The notes: generated by a model not told the origin, from the sequence alone. A stretch of 64,000 nt of DNA from JBBECE01 sp040881985 (GCA_040881985.1 JBBECE010000038.1:1-64000); one strand, 5' to 3'; shown: positions 51,721-61,476, counted from the stretch's first letter. A program made the numbers and translations.

Positions 51721-51816
51721 CGCGTTTCCGGGAAGCTGCTCCGCCCCTGCCGCACGGCCCCTATTGCTGATTCCGGCGACAGCCATATGACATTGTAGCC
51801 CGACCGGCCCCGCCGA

Positions 51817-52413
51817 TCAAAAGACAAAAAGCGCCACCGCCGCCACCATCAGCGCCGCGAGCAGCATCCCGAGCGACCGCTCGAGGCCCGTCCGCTTCAA
51901 CCAGAGCGCGAGCTGCTGGCCGAAGAGCATCCACAGCGCGGTGGAGAATGGCGCGATCGCGACGGCCCCGAGCGTCAGCCACAGGATGCTGGCGAGCCGG
52001 CCCTCTCCGCTGACGACCAGCGCGGCGACGAAACTCGTCGCCATCGCCCAGGCCTTGGGATTGACCCACTGGAACGCCACCGCCTCAATGAAGGTCATCG
52101 GCCGGCCGGCCGGCTGCCCCCCGGCAGTGATGCGGATGCCGAGCAGATGCCACGCCATCCACAGGAAATACGCCGCCGCCGCGTAGCGCATCGCGGTTTT
52201 CACCCAGGGATAGGCGGCGAACAGCTCGCCGAGCCCGAGTCCCACCCCGAACACCATGATCGGGAACCCGATGCAAATACCGAGCGCGTGCCGCAGGGTG
52301 CGCCGGACGCCGAACTTGGCCGTCGAGGTCATCAGCATCAGATTGTTCGGCCCCGGGGTGAAATAGGTCGGCAGCGCAAGCAGCAGGAAACTGGCGACGA
52401 GATCGATTTGCAT
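51817..52413 (-). CDS. LysE-family translocator
   Basis: This is a 198-residue membrane protein with about six helices: LLALPTYFTPGPNNLMLMTS at the start and FQWVNPKAWAMATSFVAAL in the middle are LysE/RhtB hallmarks. It is distinct in sequence from the LysE-type exporter at 30725-31351. Substrate is probably an amino acid or metabolite, unresolved. Confidence 0.85.
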   Translation of the reverse strand: MQIDLVASFLLLALPTYFTPGPNNLMLMTSTAKFGVRRTLRHALGICIGFPIMVFGVGLGLGELFAAYPWVKTAMRYAAAAYFLWMAWHLLGIRITAGGQPAGRPMTFIEAVAFQWVNPKAWAMATSFVAALVVSGEGRLASILWLTLGAVAIAPFSTALWMLFGQQLALWLKRTGLERSLGMLLAALMVAAVALFVF

Positions 52414-52508
52414 CTGCCCCTTTTACGTCACTATCGCTGACATAAAAAGCCTGTTTCTCCGCGCCGGCACGCATGGCAATTTCGCCTCGCCTCGCGCCAG
52501 GAGAAGCC

Positions 52509-53009
52509 ATGCCCAAACGCATCGATCCGCGGACCGTCGAGCCCGTCGTCGGCACCCTCTATCCGCCCCCCTTCGACAAGCCATGCCGCGCCCGCGAGCG
52601 CCGCAAGCTCGGCGATGTCGCCCAACTCACCCAGTTTGGCGTCAATCTCCTCCGCCTGCCGGCCGGCGCCTGGTCGTCGCAGCGCCACTGGCACGTCAAG
52701 GAGGACGAATTCATTTACGTCGTGTCGGGGGAAGTCACTCTCGTCACCGACGAAGGGCCGGAGCTGCTGCATGCTGGCGATGCCGCCGGTTTCAAGGCCA
52801 ACCATCCGGACGGCCATTGCCTGCAGAACCGCTCCAACGCCGACGCTTTGGTGCTCGAGATGGGCAGCCGCGTGCCGGACGAGGTCGTCTATTATTCCGA
52901 CATCGACATGCGGACGGTCCCGGGCGGAAAGCCCACCCCTTATGCGCATCGGGACGGCACGCCCTTCACCGACGTCCGCCGGCGCGGTCCGGACACCAAA
53001 GACGGCTAG
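52509..53009 (+). CDS. Cupin-domain protein
   Basis: This is a 166-residue protein from ATG 52509 behind AGGAG. The cupin motifs are present: RHWHVKEDEFIYVVSGEV (motif 1, with His, His and Glu ligands) and GFKANHPDGHCLQN (motif 2 His). GSRVPDEVVYYSDIDM is typical of the small sugar- or transcription-linked cupins found in proteobacteria. Enzymatic role unknown. Its 3' end overlaps the ugd gene by 4 bp. Confidence 0.82.
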   Translation: MPKRIDPRTVEPVVGTLYPPPFDKPCRARERRKLGDVAQLTQFGVNLLRLPAGAWSSQRHWHVKEDEFIYVVSGEVTLVTDEGPELLHAGDAAGFKANHPDGHCLQNRSNADALVLEMGSRVPDEVVYYSDIDMRTVPGGKPTPYAHRDGTPFTDVRRRGPDTKDG

Positions 53010-54358
53010 GAGGCCTGGCCCTTGACGCGGGTGAAACTCGCCTCGGCGATGCGGCTCGAGGCGCGCCCGACGCTGGTATAGTCGAAGCCGGCCGCCGCCA
53101 TGTCCTGCGGCTTGTAGATGTTCCGCAGATCGATAACGGTCCGCCCGGCCATCGCGGCTTTCAAGCGCTCGAGATCGAGGGCCCGGTAGGCATTCCATTC
53201 GGTCAGGATCAGCACCGCGTCGGCATCGAGGGCCGACTCATAGGGGTTCTCGCACCATTCGACTCGGTCGAAGAGCGTCTTCGCCCGCTCCATCGCCGCC
53301 GGGTCGTGGGCGCGGATCGTAACCCCCGCCCCTTGCAGCGCCGGAATGATCGTCAGGCTGGGGGCCTCGCGCATGTCGTCGGTATTCGGCTTGAAGGCGA
53401 GCCCGAGTACCGCGACGATCTTGCCTTCCGGCTCGCCCAGCGCCGCGAGCACCTTTTGCGCCATCTTCTCGGCGCGCAGCTCGTTGACCTCGACCACCGT
53501 TTCAATCAATCGCTGCCGGGCGCCGAGCCGCTGTCCTGCGGCGACAAACGCGCGGGTGTCCTTGGGGAAGCACGAGCCGCCGAACCCCGGCCCCGGATGC
53601 AGGAACTTCTGGCCGATCCGGTGGTCGAGCCCGATCGCATGGGCGACGACCTGCACGTCGCCGCCGATTTGCTCGCAAAGGTCAGCGACTTCGTTGATGA
53701 AGGTCACCTTCATCGACAGGAACGAATTGGCGGCATATTTGATCAGTTCGGCGTTCTCGAGGGTGGTGACGACCAGCGGCGCCTCGCGCAGGCTGAGCGG
53801 CCGGTAGAGCGCCCGCATCACCCGCTCGCCGCGCTCGTCATGCACCCCGATTACCACCCGGTTCGGCCGCATGAAATCGTCGACCGCCGCCCCCTCGCGC
53901 AGGAATTCGGGGTTCGAGGCGACCGAGAAATCGAGCCCTGGCCGCTCCTCGGCGATGATCCGGCGGACTTGTCGGTTGGTGCCGGGCAGGACCGTCGACT
54001 TGGTGACGACCACCGCGCCGGGTTTGAGGTGCGGAGCGATCTGCTTGGCCGCCGCATAGACAAAGGTCAGGTCGGCTTCGCCGTCGCCGCGCCGCGACGG
54101 GGTGCCGACCGCGAGCATCACCACGTCCGATTCCGCGACCGCGCTCGCCAGATCCCCGGTGAATCGCAGCCGGTCGGCGGCGACGTTGCGCGCCATCAGT
54201 TCGTCGAGACCGGCTTCATAGATCGGCACCTCGCCGCGGTTGAGCCGGGCGATCTTTGCCGCGTCGGCATCGACGCAGGTGACCTCGAAACCGTATTCGG
54301 AGAAACACACCCCCGACACAAGGCCCACATAGCCGGTGCCGATCATGGTCAGCTTCAT
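53006..54358 (-). CDS. ugd: UDP-glucose 6-dehydrogenase
   Basis: This is a 450-residue protein with the NAD-binding MKLTMIGTGYVGLVSGVCFS, LKPGAVVVTKSTVLPG, ENAELIKYAANSFLSMKVTF and the catalytic Cys in GFGGSCFPKDT. It oxidises UDP-glucose to UDP-glucuronate for capsule, exopolysaccharide or glycolipid synthesis. The start is ATG 54358 with only a weak upstream ribosome site. It fits the envelope theme of this end of the window. Confidence 0.93.
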   Translation of the reverse strand: MKLTMIGTGYVGLVSGVCFSEYGFEVTCVDADAAKIARLNRGEVPIYEAGLDELMARNVAADRLRFTGDLASAVAESDVVMLAVGTPSRRGDGEADLTFVYAAAKQIAPHLKPGAVVVTKSTVLPGTNRQVRRIIAEERPGLDFSVASNPEFLREGAAVDDFMRPNRVVIGVHDERGERVMRALYRPLSLREAPLVVTTLENAELIKYAANSFLSMKVTFINEVADLCEQIGGDVQVVAHAIGLDHRIGQKFLHPGPGFGGSCFPKDTRAFVAAGQRLGARQRLIETVVEVNELRAEKMAQKVLAALGEPEGKIVAVLGLAFKPNTDDMREAPSLTIIPALQGAGVTIRAHDPAAMERAKTLFDRVEWCENPYESALDADAVLILTEWNAYRALDLERLKAAMAGRTVIDLRNIYKPQDMAAAGFDYTSVGRASSRIAEASFTRVKGQAS

Positions 54359-54461
54359 GGCGTTGCTCGCAATCCGCCCGCGGCGGGCGCCCTTCGACGC
54401 CACCCTGCCCGGCCGTTGCGGCCCTTTTACGCCGAAACTACTCTTCGCGAAACTTCTGTTT

Positions 54462-55625
54462 TCAATCCGTTGAGAGCCGTGACTTAAGCGCCACGATCCG
54501 GGCATAGCTCGCCTCGACCCTCGCCCGAAAAGCCGGGTCGCGCCCGGCTTCGGCGACCAGAATTCCGAGAATCTCGCCCGGCAGGTCGAGCGACGGCTCG
54601 GCGGTGTTGGAGAAGAGCAAGAGGTCGGTGCCGGCGTTCACCGCCCGCAGCACCGCTTCGCGCCGGCTGAAATTCTGCCGGATCGCGCCCATTTCCATAT
54701 CGTCGGAAATGACCACCCCCTTGAAGCCGAGCCCGGCCCTGAGCTCGCCCTCGATCGCCTCCGCCGACAGGCTCGCCGGCAGCGCCTCGGCGCCGTCTTG
54801 CCGCCGGATCAGATGCCCACTCATCACCATATCGGCCACCCCCGCCTCGATCAGCGCCCGGTAGGGCTCGAGCTCGGCCGCCGTCCAGGTGTCGGTGATG
54901 TCGACGAACCCCTCATGGCTGTCGGCGCTCGACGAGCCGTGGCCGGGATAGTGTTTCAGCGCCGTCAGCACCCCGGCCCGCCGGTGCCCCGCGACGAAGG
55001 CCCTGGCGTAGGCGGCAACCGTCGCTGGATCGGCGGAAAAAGCCCGCCCGTAGCGGCCGATGATCGGGTTCTGGGGGTTGACGTCGAGATCGGCGACCGG
55101 GCCGAAATTGAGGTTGAAGCCGAGCCCGGCGAGCCCTTCGGCCATGCCGAAATAAAGCTCCTCCGCCTCCGCCGGGCTAAGGCTCGCCGCCACCCGCCGC
55201 GCCGACGGGATTTCCGCAAAGCCGATCGCCGAGGACAGCCGCTCGATCTCGCCCCCCTCCTGGTCGAGCGCGATCAGCGGCGGGAGCGCGGGCGAGGGCC
55301 TGGCCCCGAGGAATTGCCGGTTCATCGCGCCGACCGCCGCCCGCGATGCGACGTTGGTCCCAAGATACATCACCCCGCCGATCTCGCCCCGCGCGATCAT
55401 CCCCGCCAGGGCCCGCGGCCAGGGGTCGGACGCCGCATCCCCCTGAAAGCCGATCAGGATCATCTGGCCGGCCATTTCGCGCAGACTCGCGGCCTCGGCG
55501 CCGCTGGCGGCAAGCCCGAGCGTCAGCACAAAAAGGATTGGCGGGAAAGGTCGCAGTCTCAAACAGAACCCGGTTGGCCTGATGGGCGGGGCGGCAAGAC
55601 TGGCCGAGCCTTGCGGCGGGCGCAA
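54462..55625 (-). CDS. GH3 beta-N-acetylhexosaminidase (NagZ-like), exported
   Basis: This is up to 387 residues from ATG 55625. GPVADLDVNPQNPIIGRY, LKHYPGHGSSSADSH (the His/Asp general acid region of NagZ) and VVISDDMEMGAI (Asp nucleophile) define the GH3 NagZ group. Residues about 20-46 form a signal peptide (RPFPPILFVLTLGLAASGAEA), whereas E. coli NagZ is cytoplasmic, so this one would act on peptidoglycan in the periplasm. A TTG at 55561 would start right at the signal peptide and is an alternative. Confidence 0.87.
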   Translation of the reverse strand: MRPPQGSASLAAPPIRPTGFCLRLRPFPPILFVLTLGLAASGAEAASLREMAGQMILIGFQGDAASDPWPRALAGMIARGEIGGVMYLGTNVASRAAVGAMNRQFLGARPSPALPPLIALDQEGGEIERLSSAIGFAEIPSARRVAASLSPAEAEELYFGMAEGLAGLGFNLNFGPVADLDVNPQNPIIGRYGRAFSADPATVAAYARAFVAGHRRAGVLTALKHYPGHGSSSADSHEGFVDITDTWTAAELEPYRALIEAGVADMVMSGHLIRRQDGAEALPASLSAEAIEGELRAGLGFKGVVISDDMEMGAIRQNFSRREAVLRAVNAGTDLLLFSNTAEPSLDLPGEILGILVAEAGRDPAFRARVEASYARIVALKSRLSTD

Positions 55626-55637
55626 GGCCGCGCCGGG

Positions 55638-58448
55638 TCAGGCGATGGCGCGGAGGCGGAAGGCAGGGCCCTCCAGCGCCAGCAATTCGCAGAATTCGCG
55701 CTGGGTCTGCGGCCGCCCGAAATGATAGCCCTGCCCCGTCTTGCAACCCGCCAACCGCAGCACCCAAGCCTGGTCGGCCGTCTCGATGCCTTCGGCGATG
55801 ACCGCCTTGTGCATGGTCTCGGCGAGCGTCAACACCGAGCGGATGATTGCCATCGCCTCGTGATCGTCGGGCAGGTGCCGGACGAACGAGCGGTCGACTT
55901 TGAGCTTGTCGACCGGCAGCCGGCTGAGGTACCCGAGCGAGGAATAGCCCATACCGAAGTCGTCGAGTGCCACCTCGACGCCGCGCTCGCGGATCGCTTG
56001 CAGTTTCTTGACGAAGGCGTCTGTTTTGTGGATGAACACGCTTTCTGTAATCTCGATGTCCAGCCGCTCCGGCGCAAGCCCCGACACCGCGAGCGCTGCC
56101 TCGATGTCGGCGACGGCGTCGCCATATTCGAATTGCAGCGCCGAGACGTTGACGGCGAGGCGCGCCGGGGCCGGCCAGCGCGCCGCGTCCTGGCATGCGT
56201 TCAACAGCACCCAACGGCCGATTTCCATGATCAGCCCCGAATCCTCGGCGACCGGAATGAACAAGTCGGGCGAGACGTGGCCCATCTCCGGATGGTGCCA
56301 GCGCAACAGCGCCTCGGCGCCAATCGCGTCGCCGGTCGCGAGATCGACTTGCGGCTGGTAGACGATGCTCATCTCGCCATGCGCAATCGCTTCACGCAGC
56401 GCCACTTCCACCGCCTGCTTGCGCTGCACCCGGGCGTCGAGTTCCGTCTCGAAGACCGAATAGCTGTTGCCCGGAATGTTCTTGGCTTCCGACAGCGCCA
56501 TGTCGGCGTGGGCCAGCAGAATGTCGGTGTCGATCCCCGAGCGTCGAATGTCGGTGATCCCGATGCTGACCCCGATCAGCGCCTTGTGCTCGCCGAGTTC
56601 GTAGGGCTCGACGACATCCTTGATGATCGACTGCGCCAGCCGCTCCTGCCCCGCGGCGTCGAGCAACCCCGGCAGGGCCATGGCGAAACGGTCGGCGCCG
56701 AGCCGCGCCACGCAATAGGCGCCGGATGCCTCGAGCCGCCGCGCCACCTGCCGCAGCAGTTCGTCGCCCACCGAATGGCCGAGCGTTTCGTTGACGTTCT
56801 TGAACCGGTCGAGGTCGATCAGAACGATGGTCAGTGCCTGTTCGGCGCCCGACCACAGATCGAGAAATTCCTGAATCTTGGCGACCATCCGGGTGCGCGA
56901 GAGCGCCCCGGTCAGCGGATCGTGATCGGCCTCATACTTGATCTGCCTCAGGCGCGCCGTTCGCTCGGTAATGTCGCGGAAGGTCAGGCAGACGACGCGC
57001 GATGGCGCCGTTGGGGCCATGTCCTCTTCGCTGGCGGGCACATCGGAGGCGGTGACGACATATTCGATGATGATATCGCCGCCGCCCTTCCGGGTGTGCC
57101 GCAAGGTGGTCTCGACCGGTGTATCCCGCGCGCTGACCTCGCCGGCGCCAGGATTAAGCGCCGCGGCCACCGGATCGGCCAGCGCCGAAGGCAGTACCGT
57201 CGCCGCCCGGTTGCCGACCAGCGACTGTCCGGCGCCGAGCATCTCGTCGGCAGGGCGGCTGGTGGCGACGATCTCGCCGGCCCCGTTGACAACGACAACC
57301 GCGTCGAAGTGATCGGCGATAACCCGGTCGAGAACGGCGCGCGTCGCCACGTATTGCTTGCGGGTGCGCCGCATGAGCAGCCCGCGCAGATCCCATTCGG
57401 TGATCACGAAGCCCTGCAGCATGGCAAAACTGCCGATGTGCACCGCGGCGGTGTTGAACACCAGATGCCACTCACCCATTACGTGGATGGCGATCGCTTC
57501 GGTCACCAACGCGCCGATGGCCATGCCCGCCACCAAACTCGGGGGCGTGAGTTTTTTCATGCACAGGACGAAGAATACTCCCAGCGCGATCAGGAATTCG
57601 AAAGCCAGCCATGGCCCGACCACCGTCAGTTCACGTCCCTGCAGCAGCGTCTCGGTGGCCAGGGCCTGGGTCATTGGACCGGTCAGAACCCCGTAGCGGG
57701 GAACCGCAAAATTGTCGGCGAGCTCGACCGCGCCGGCCCCCACGATTACCTGTTTGCCGGCCAGCCGGGCGAGGTCGATCCGGCGCTCCAGAACATCGAT
57801 ATAGGCGATACGGTCGATTTGCGTCGCGTCGAGCGAGAAGTCGATCAGAAACCGGCTCTCCTGTTCGACCTGACGGCCCGCCAGAACCGCCGGCAGCGAG
57901 CGGACCGACTGCGTACCCAGATCCACCGCGTAAGGGTACCGGCGCACGCGCCCGTCGGAGTCGGCGATGACGTTGACCGCGGCCGGCCAGGCCGCGCGGG
58001 CGAACATTTCGACCGGCTGGTTGATCAATTCCGCCGGCTGGCCGGTTTCGGTGACCACCGGTTGCTTGAACGCGGGCAGGATCACAAAGCCGCCCGCCCG
58101 CTCCAGCGAGGCGGCGAAAGCAGCGTCTTCCTCGGCGGTCGACTGGCTCGAGAAGTCGATGTCGAACGCAATTTCGGCAGCGCCGTATTCGAGCAGCGCA
58201 TCGATGAGCCGGGCATGGATGCTGCGCGGCCACGGCCACACGCCGATTTCCTGCAGACTGCGCGGATCGATCTCGACCACCACCACGTCGCCGGTGACCG
58301 GCGCGTTGTTCCATCCGAAGCGCCAGCCGCGTAACGCGTCGTCGATGGGCGCCAGCAGGTTGGCCTGCCCGGCCGCCGTCACGGCGATCGCGATGCCAAG
58401 CACCATCACGAATTTGCGGAAAATCTTCTTAAACACCTGCGACCCCAA
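55638..58448 (-). CDS. CHASE2-PAS-GGDEF-EAL signalling protein
   Basis: This is a 936-residue protein, probably started by TTG 58448. An N-terminal helix, a CHASE2 sensor (about 35-265), three membrane helices, a PAS domain, GGDEF and EAL domains follow. The GGDEF site reads GADRF and lacks the inhibitory RxxD, so cyclase activity is doubtful. The EAL site is intact: AEALLRW, NVSALQF, ITES, DDFGMGYSS, KVDRSF and GQGYHFGRP. It is therefore a likely c-di-GMP phosphodiesterase sensing a periplasmic signal. The neighbour upstream is a secreted FecR-domain protein. Confidence 0.9.
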   Translation of the reverse strand: MGSQVFKKIFRKFVMVLGIAIAVTAAGQANLLAPIDDALRGWRFGWNNAPVTGDVVVVEIDPRSLQEIGVWPWPRSIHARLIDALLEYGAAEIAFDIDFSSQSTAEEDAAFAASLERAGGFVILPAFKQPVVTETGQPAELINQPVEMFARAAWPAAVNVIADSDGRVRRYPYAVDLGTQSVRSLPAVLAGRQVEQESRFLIDFSLDATQIDRIAYIDVLERRIDLARLAGKQVIVGAGAVELADNFAVPRYGVLTGPMTQALATETLLQGRELTVVGPWLAFEFLIALGVFFVLCMKKLTPPSLVAGMAIGALVTEAIAIHVMGEWHLVFNTAAVHIGSFAMLQGFVITEWDLRGLLMRRTRKQYVATRAVLDRVIADHFDAVVVVNGAGEIVATSRPADEMLGAGQSLVGNRAATVLPSALADPVAAALNPGAGEVSARDTPVETTLRHTRKGGGDIIIEYVVTASDVPASEEDMAPTAPSRVVCLTFRDITERTARLRQIKYEADHDPLTGALSRTRMVAKIQEFLDLWSGAEQALTIVLIDLDRFKNVNETLGHSVGDELLRQVARRLEASGAYCVARLGADRFAMALPGLLDAAGQERLAQSIIKDVVEPYELGEHKALIGVSIGITDIRRSGIDTDILLAHADMALSEAKNIPGNSYSVFETELDARVQRKQAVEVALREAIAHGEMSIVYQPQVDLATGDAIGAEALLRWHHPEMGHVSPDLFIPVAEDSGLIMEIGRWVLLNACQDAARWPAPARLAVNVSALQFEYGDAVADIEAALAVSGLAPERLDIEITESVFIHKTDAFVKKLQAIRERGVEVALDDFGMGYSSLGYLSRLPVDKLKVDRSFVRHLPDDHEAMAIIRSVLTLAETMHKAVIAEGIETADQAWVLRLAGCKTGQGYHFGRPQTQREFCELLALEGPAFRLRAIA

Positions 58449-58627
58449 GCCTCCGGCCGCGCCATGACGGCAATGCCCACGAACAGTTCAGGCGCGACTC
58501 TTCTCCATCATGGGCGCGAAACCTTGAACGACTGGTTATTGGAGGAGCTCAAAACAGAAGCCGAACGCGCGCGCTGATCACCCTCGTTCCCGTCGCGAAG
58601 CCGTTGAGTGCCATTGGTTCCTGGCAA

Positions 58628-59353
58628 TCAATCTCCGCCTGGGATCGCCGGCAGCGTTATGTTGCAGGCGTTGCTGTTCGGGTTGGCGTTGCAACCCTGG
58701 CCCGGAGACGTGCCGCCCTGGCCCGCAGGAGTGCCGCCCTGGCCCGCGGGAATGCCGCCCGGAACCATCGCCGCGACCACAAGCTCGATGTCGCCTGCCC
58801 CCGTCACCGACAGGCTGCTGCCAGTCGATTCCACGATTTCTGCCTGCTGTCCCGGTTTGACGTTGACGTGAACGTAGTTCACCAGGTCCTGAACTTCTAC
58901 CAGGCCGCGCCGCACCGCCACTTGGCTGCCGTCGTCCCCCGCGCTAACCACGAACCGGGTGCCCTTGACCACCGCCGCCAGTTCGTGTGTGCGCACTTCG
59001 AAATACGCTTCGGCCTGGGCGGCCACATTCACCGTAATCACCCCGAAGGTCTCGAAAACGGTAGTCCGCTCGCCCGCGGCGCCGAGGCTGTCGATCATGA
59101 TCTGGGTGTTGCCGGCCAGGCTGATCTGTTCCTCGCCGCGCTCCAGCACGACGCGACCGTCGCCCGCGGTAAACACAAAATGCCTGTTGGGCACGGTATC
59201 GCCGCGGTTCAGCGGCTGCCAACTGTCGCCGTAAAGCACGAACACCTGACCGCGCAGCCGGGTGGCCTGCCAGCCGGTCGATTGCGCCCAGCAAACCGAC
59301 GGCAGCACCGCCAGCACGGACACCAGGATGAGGGTTTTCACGAGGTTGAGCAT
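58628..59353 (-). CDS. Secreted FecR-domain protein
   Basis: This is a 241-residue protein from ATG 59353. It has a signal peptide (LVSVLAVLPSVCWA), a FecR domain (RGDTVPNRHFVFTAGDGRVVLERGEEQI, then KGTRFVVSAGDDGS), and a Gly-rich tail with repeats of GGTPAGQGGT type and two Cys near the end. Unlike FecR anti-sigma regulators it has no cytoplasmic domain or sigma partner. It precedes the CHASE2 gene on the same strand (179-bp gap) and is likely its periplasmic partner. Confidence 0.85.
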   Translation of the reverse strand: MLNLVKTLILVSVLAVLPSVCWAQSTGWQATRLRGQVFVLYGDSWQPLNRGDTVPNRHFVFTAGDGRVVLERGEEQISLAGNTQIMIDSLGAAGERTTVFETFGVITVNVAAQAEAYFEVRTHELAAVVKGTRFVVSAGDDGSQVAVRRGLVEVQDLVNYVHVNVKPGQQAEIVESTGSSLSVTGAGDIELVVAAMVPGGIPAGQGGTPAGQGGTSPGQGCNANPNSNACNITLPAIPGGD

Positions 59354-59476
59354 GGATGCACCGGTTGCTGCAGCCGCCTCGATACGGCGGTTTTCCTGCC
59401 ACACTATGGGTCGATGGCGGTTCTGAAGCCTTAACGCATGTCCCCGATCTGCGCGCACGGTTGCCAACCGGTTTAC

Positions 59477-59500
59477 GCATTTGCACGAATGCGCAAATGC
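59477..59500. promoter_or_regulatory. Inverted repeat upstream of the FecR gene
   Basis: GCATTTGC at 59477-59484 and GCAAATGC at 59493-59500 are perfect inverted copies separated by 8 bases, about 125-150 bp upstream of the FecR start and 33 bp after the acs stop. No T run follows, so a protein-binding operator is more likely than a terminator. The regulator is unknown. Confidence 0.4.
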
Positions 59501-59532
59501 CAAGACCCTAGGGGATTTGCGAGGACCGCGGG

Positions 59533-61476
59533 CTAGCGGTTCAGCCGATTAGCAATGAGATCGTCGACGACGCCCGGATCGGCGAGCGTCGAAATATCGC
59601 CCAGCGCGTCATAGTCGTTTTCCGCGACCTTCCTCAGAATCCGCCGCATGATCTTGCCGGAGCGGGTCTTCGGCAGTCCGGGGGCGAACTGGACCGCGTC
59701 GGGTGTGGCGATCGCCCCGATTTCCTTGCGCACCTGGGCCTTGAGCTCGTCCTTCAAGGCGTCGGACGGCGTCTCCCCCGCCATCAGCGTCACATAGCAA
59801 TAGATTCCCTGCCCCTTGATCGGGTGCGGATAGCCGACGACCGCCGCCTCCGATACTTTCGGATGCAGCGCCAGCGCGCTTTCGACCTCCGCGGTGCCGA
59901 GCCGGTGCCCCGAGACGTTGATCACGTCGTCGACCCGCCCCGAAATCCAGTAATAGCCGTCCGCGTCGCGCCGGCAGCCGTCGCCGGTGAAATAGGAACC
60001 CTTGTAGGCGCTAAAGTAGGTGTCAACGAACCGCCGATGGTCGCCATAGATCGTGCGCGTCTGGCCCGGCCAGGACTCCTTGATGCAGAGGACGCCCGAC
60101 ACGTCGTCGCCTGTCAGCTCCTTGCCCGACCCCGGATCGACGATCATCGGCTCGATGCCGAAAAACGGCTTTGTCGCCGAGCCCGGCTTGGTCGGGATCG
60201 CCCCGGGCAGCGGGGTGATGAGAATTCCGCCTGTCTCGGTCTGCCACCAGGTATCGACGATGGCGCAACGCCCCTTGCCGACGTATTTGTGATACCAGCG
60301 CCAGGCTTCCGGATTGATCGGCTCGCCGACCGAGCCGAGGATTCTGAGCGTGTCGAGTTTCGCGTTCTCGACAAATTGCGTGCCCGCCCCCATCAGCGCC
60401 CTTATCGCCGTCGGCGCGGTGTAGAAGATGTTGACTTTGTGCTTGTCGCAAACCTGCCAGAAGCGCGAGGCGTCGGGATAGTTCGGCACGCCTTCGAACA
60501 TCAGCGTCGTCGCCCCGTTCGCGAGCGGCCCATAGACGATGTAGGAATGCCCGGTCACCCAGCCGACGTCGGCGGTGCACCAATAGACGTCCCCGTCGCG
60601 ATAGTCGAAGACCCGCTCATGGGTCATCGCGGCAAAGACGAGATAGCCGCCGGTCGTGTGCAGCACGCCTTTCGGCTTGCCGGTCGAGCCCGACGTGTAA
60701 AGGATGAAGAGCGGGTCTTCCGCTCCCATCGGCTCCGGCGCGCATTCGGACGTCACGCCCTTCCCGGCGTCGTCGAGCCACACGTCGCGCCCCGCCACCA
60801 TCGGCACGCGGGCGCCGGTATTGCGGACGACGAGGACATGCTTGACCCCGGCCGATTTCGCCACCGCCGCATCGACATTGGCTTTCAGCGGCACGATCTT
60901 GCCGCCGCGCCGTCCTTCGTCGGCGGTGACGATGATCTCCGAGGCGCAATCATGCACCCGGCCGGCGAGCGACTCCGGCGAGAACCCCGCGAACACCACC
61001 GAATGCACCGCCCCGATCCGCGCGCAGGCAAGCATCGCATAGGCCGCCGCCGGGATCATCGGCAGATAGATCGTCACCCGGTCGCCCTTTTTGACCCCAA
61101 GCATCTTCAAGACGTTGGCGAGGCGGCAGACCTCGTCGTGCAACTCCTGGTAAGTGATCCGCCGGGAGACACCCGGATCGTCGCCTTCCCAGATCAGCGC
61201 CGTCTGCTTGGCGCGCTTCGGCAGGTGCCGGTCGATGCAGTTGACCGAGGCGTTGAGCACCCCGTCCTCGAACCATTTGATCGAGACATCGGGATACTTG
61301 AAACTGACATTTTTGACCTTGCTGTAAGGCGTGATCCAGTCGAGCCGCTTGCCCTCTTCGCGCCAGAAGCCCTCCGGATCGGCGATCGAGGCCGCATACA
61401 TCCGCTCATAAGTGACCTTGTCGGTCAGGGTTCGCGCCACGACCCGCGCCGGCGGATTGTAGATCTCCGGTTCCAT
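59533..61476 (-). CDS. acs: Acetyl-CoA synthetase
   Basis: This is a 647-residue AMP-forming synthetase with a GGAGG site before ATG 61476. ILYTSGSTGKPKGVLHTTGG (P-loop), DTWWQTETGGILI, YFTGDGCRRDADGYYWISGR and the acetylation-site loop PKTRSGKIMRR with its Lys are all present. It converts acetate, CoA and ATP to acetyl-CoA. The length equals the usual Acs length. It is monocistronic here. Confidence 0.96.
   Translation of the reverse strand: MEPEIYNPPARVVARTLTDKVTYERMYAASIADPEGFWREEGKRLDWITPYSKVKNVSFKYPDVSIKWFEDGVLNASVNCIDRHLPKRAKQTALIWEGDDPGVSRRITYQELHDEVCRLANVLKMLGVKKGDRVTIYLPMIPAAAYAMLACARIGAVHSVVFAGFSPESLAGRVHDCASEIIVTADEGRRGGKIVPLKANVDAAVAKSAGVKHVLVVRNTGARVPMVAGRDVWLDDAGKGVTSECAPEPMGAEDPLFILYTSGSTGKPKGVLHTTGGYLVFAAMTHERVFDYRDGDVYWCTADVGWVTGHSYIVYGPLANGATTLMFEGVPNYPDASRFWQVCDKHKVNIFYTAPTAIRALMGAGTQFVENAKLDTLRILGSVGEPINPEAWRWYHKYVGKGRCAIVDTWWQTETGGILITPLPGAIPTKPGSATKPFFGIEPMIVDPGSGKELTGDDVSGVLCIKESWPGQTRTIYGDHRRFVDTYFSAYKGSYFTGDGCRRDADGYYWISGRVDDVINVSGHRLGTAEVESALALHPKVSEAAVVGYPHPIKGQGIYCYVTLMAGETPSDALKDELKAQVRKEIGAIATPDAVQFAPGLPKTRSGKIMRRILRKVAENDYDALGDISTLADPGVVDDLIANRLNR

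Noticed and set aside
56690..56720. Active diguanylate cyclase in the CHASE2 protein
   Set aside because: The signature is GADRF instead of GG(D/E)EF, with no RxxD inhibitory site, so only the EAL activity is claimed.
54798..58334. A 1,178-codon open frame on the plus strand
   Set aside because: It is antisense to the GH3 and CHASE2-GGDEF-EAL genes and is low-complexity Arg/His/Asp-rich. The minus-strand products have complete catalytic motifs.
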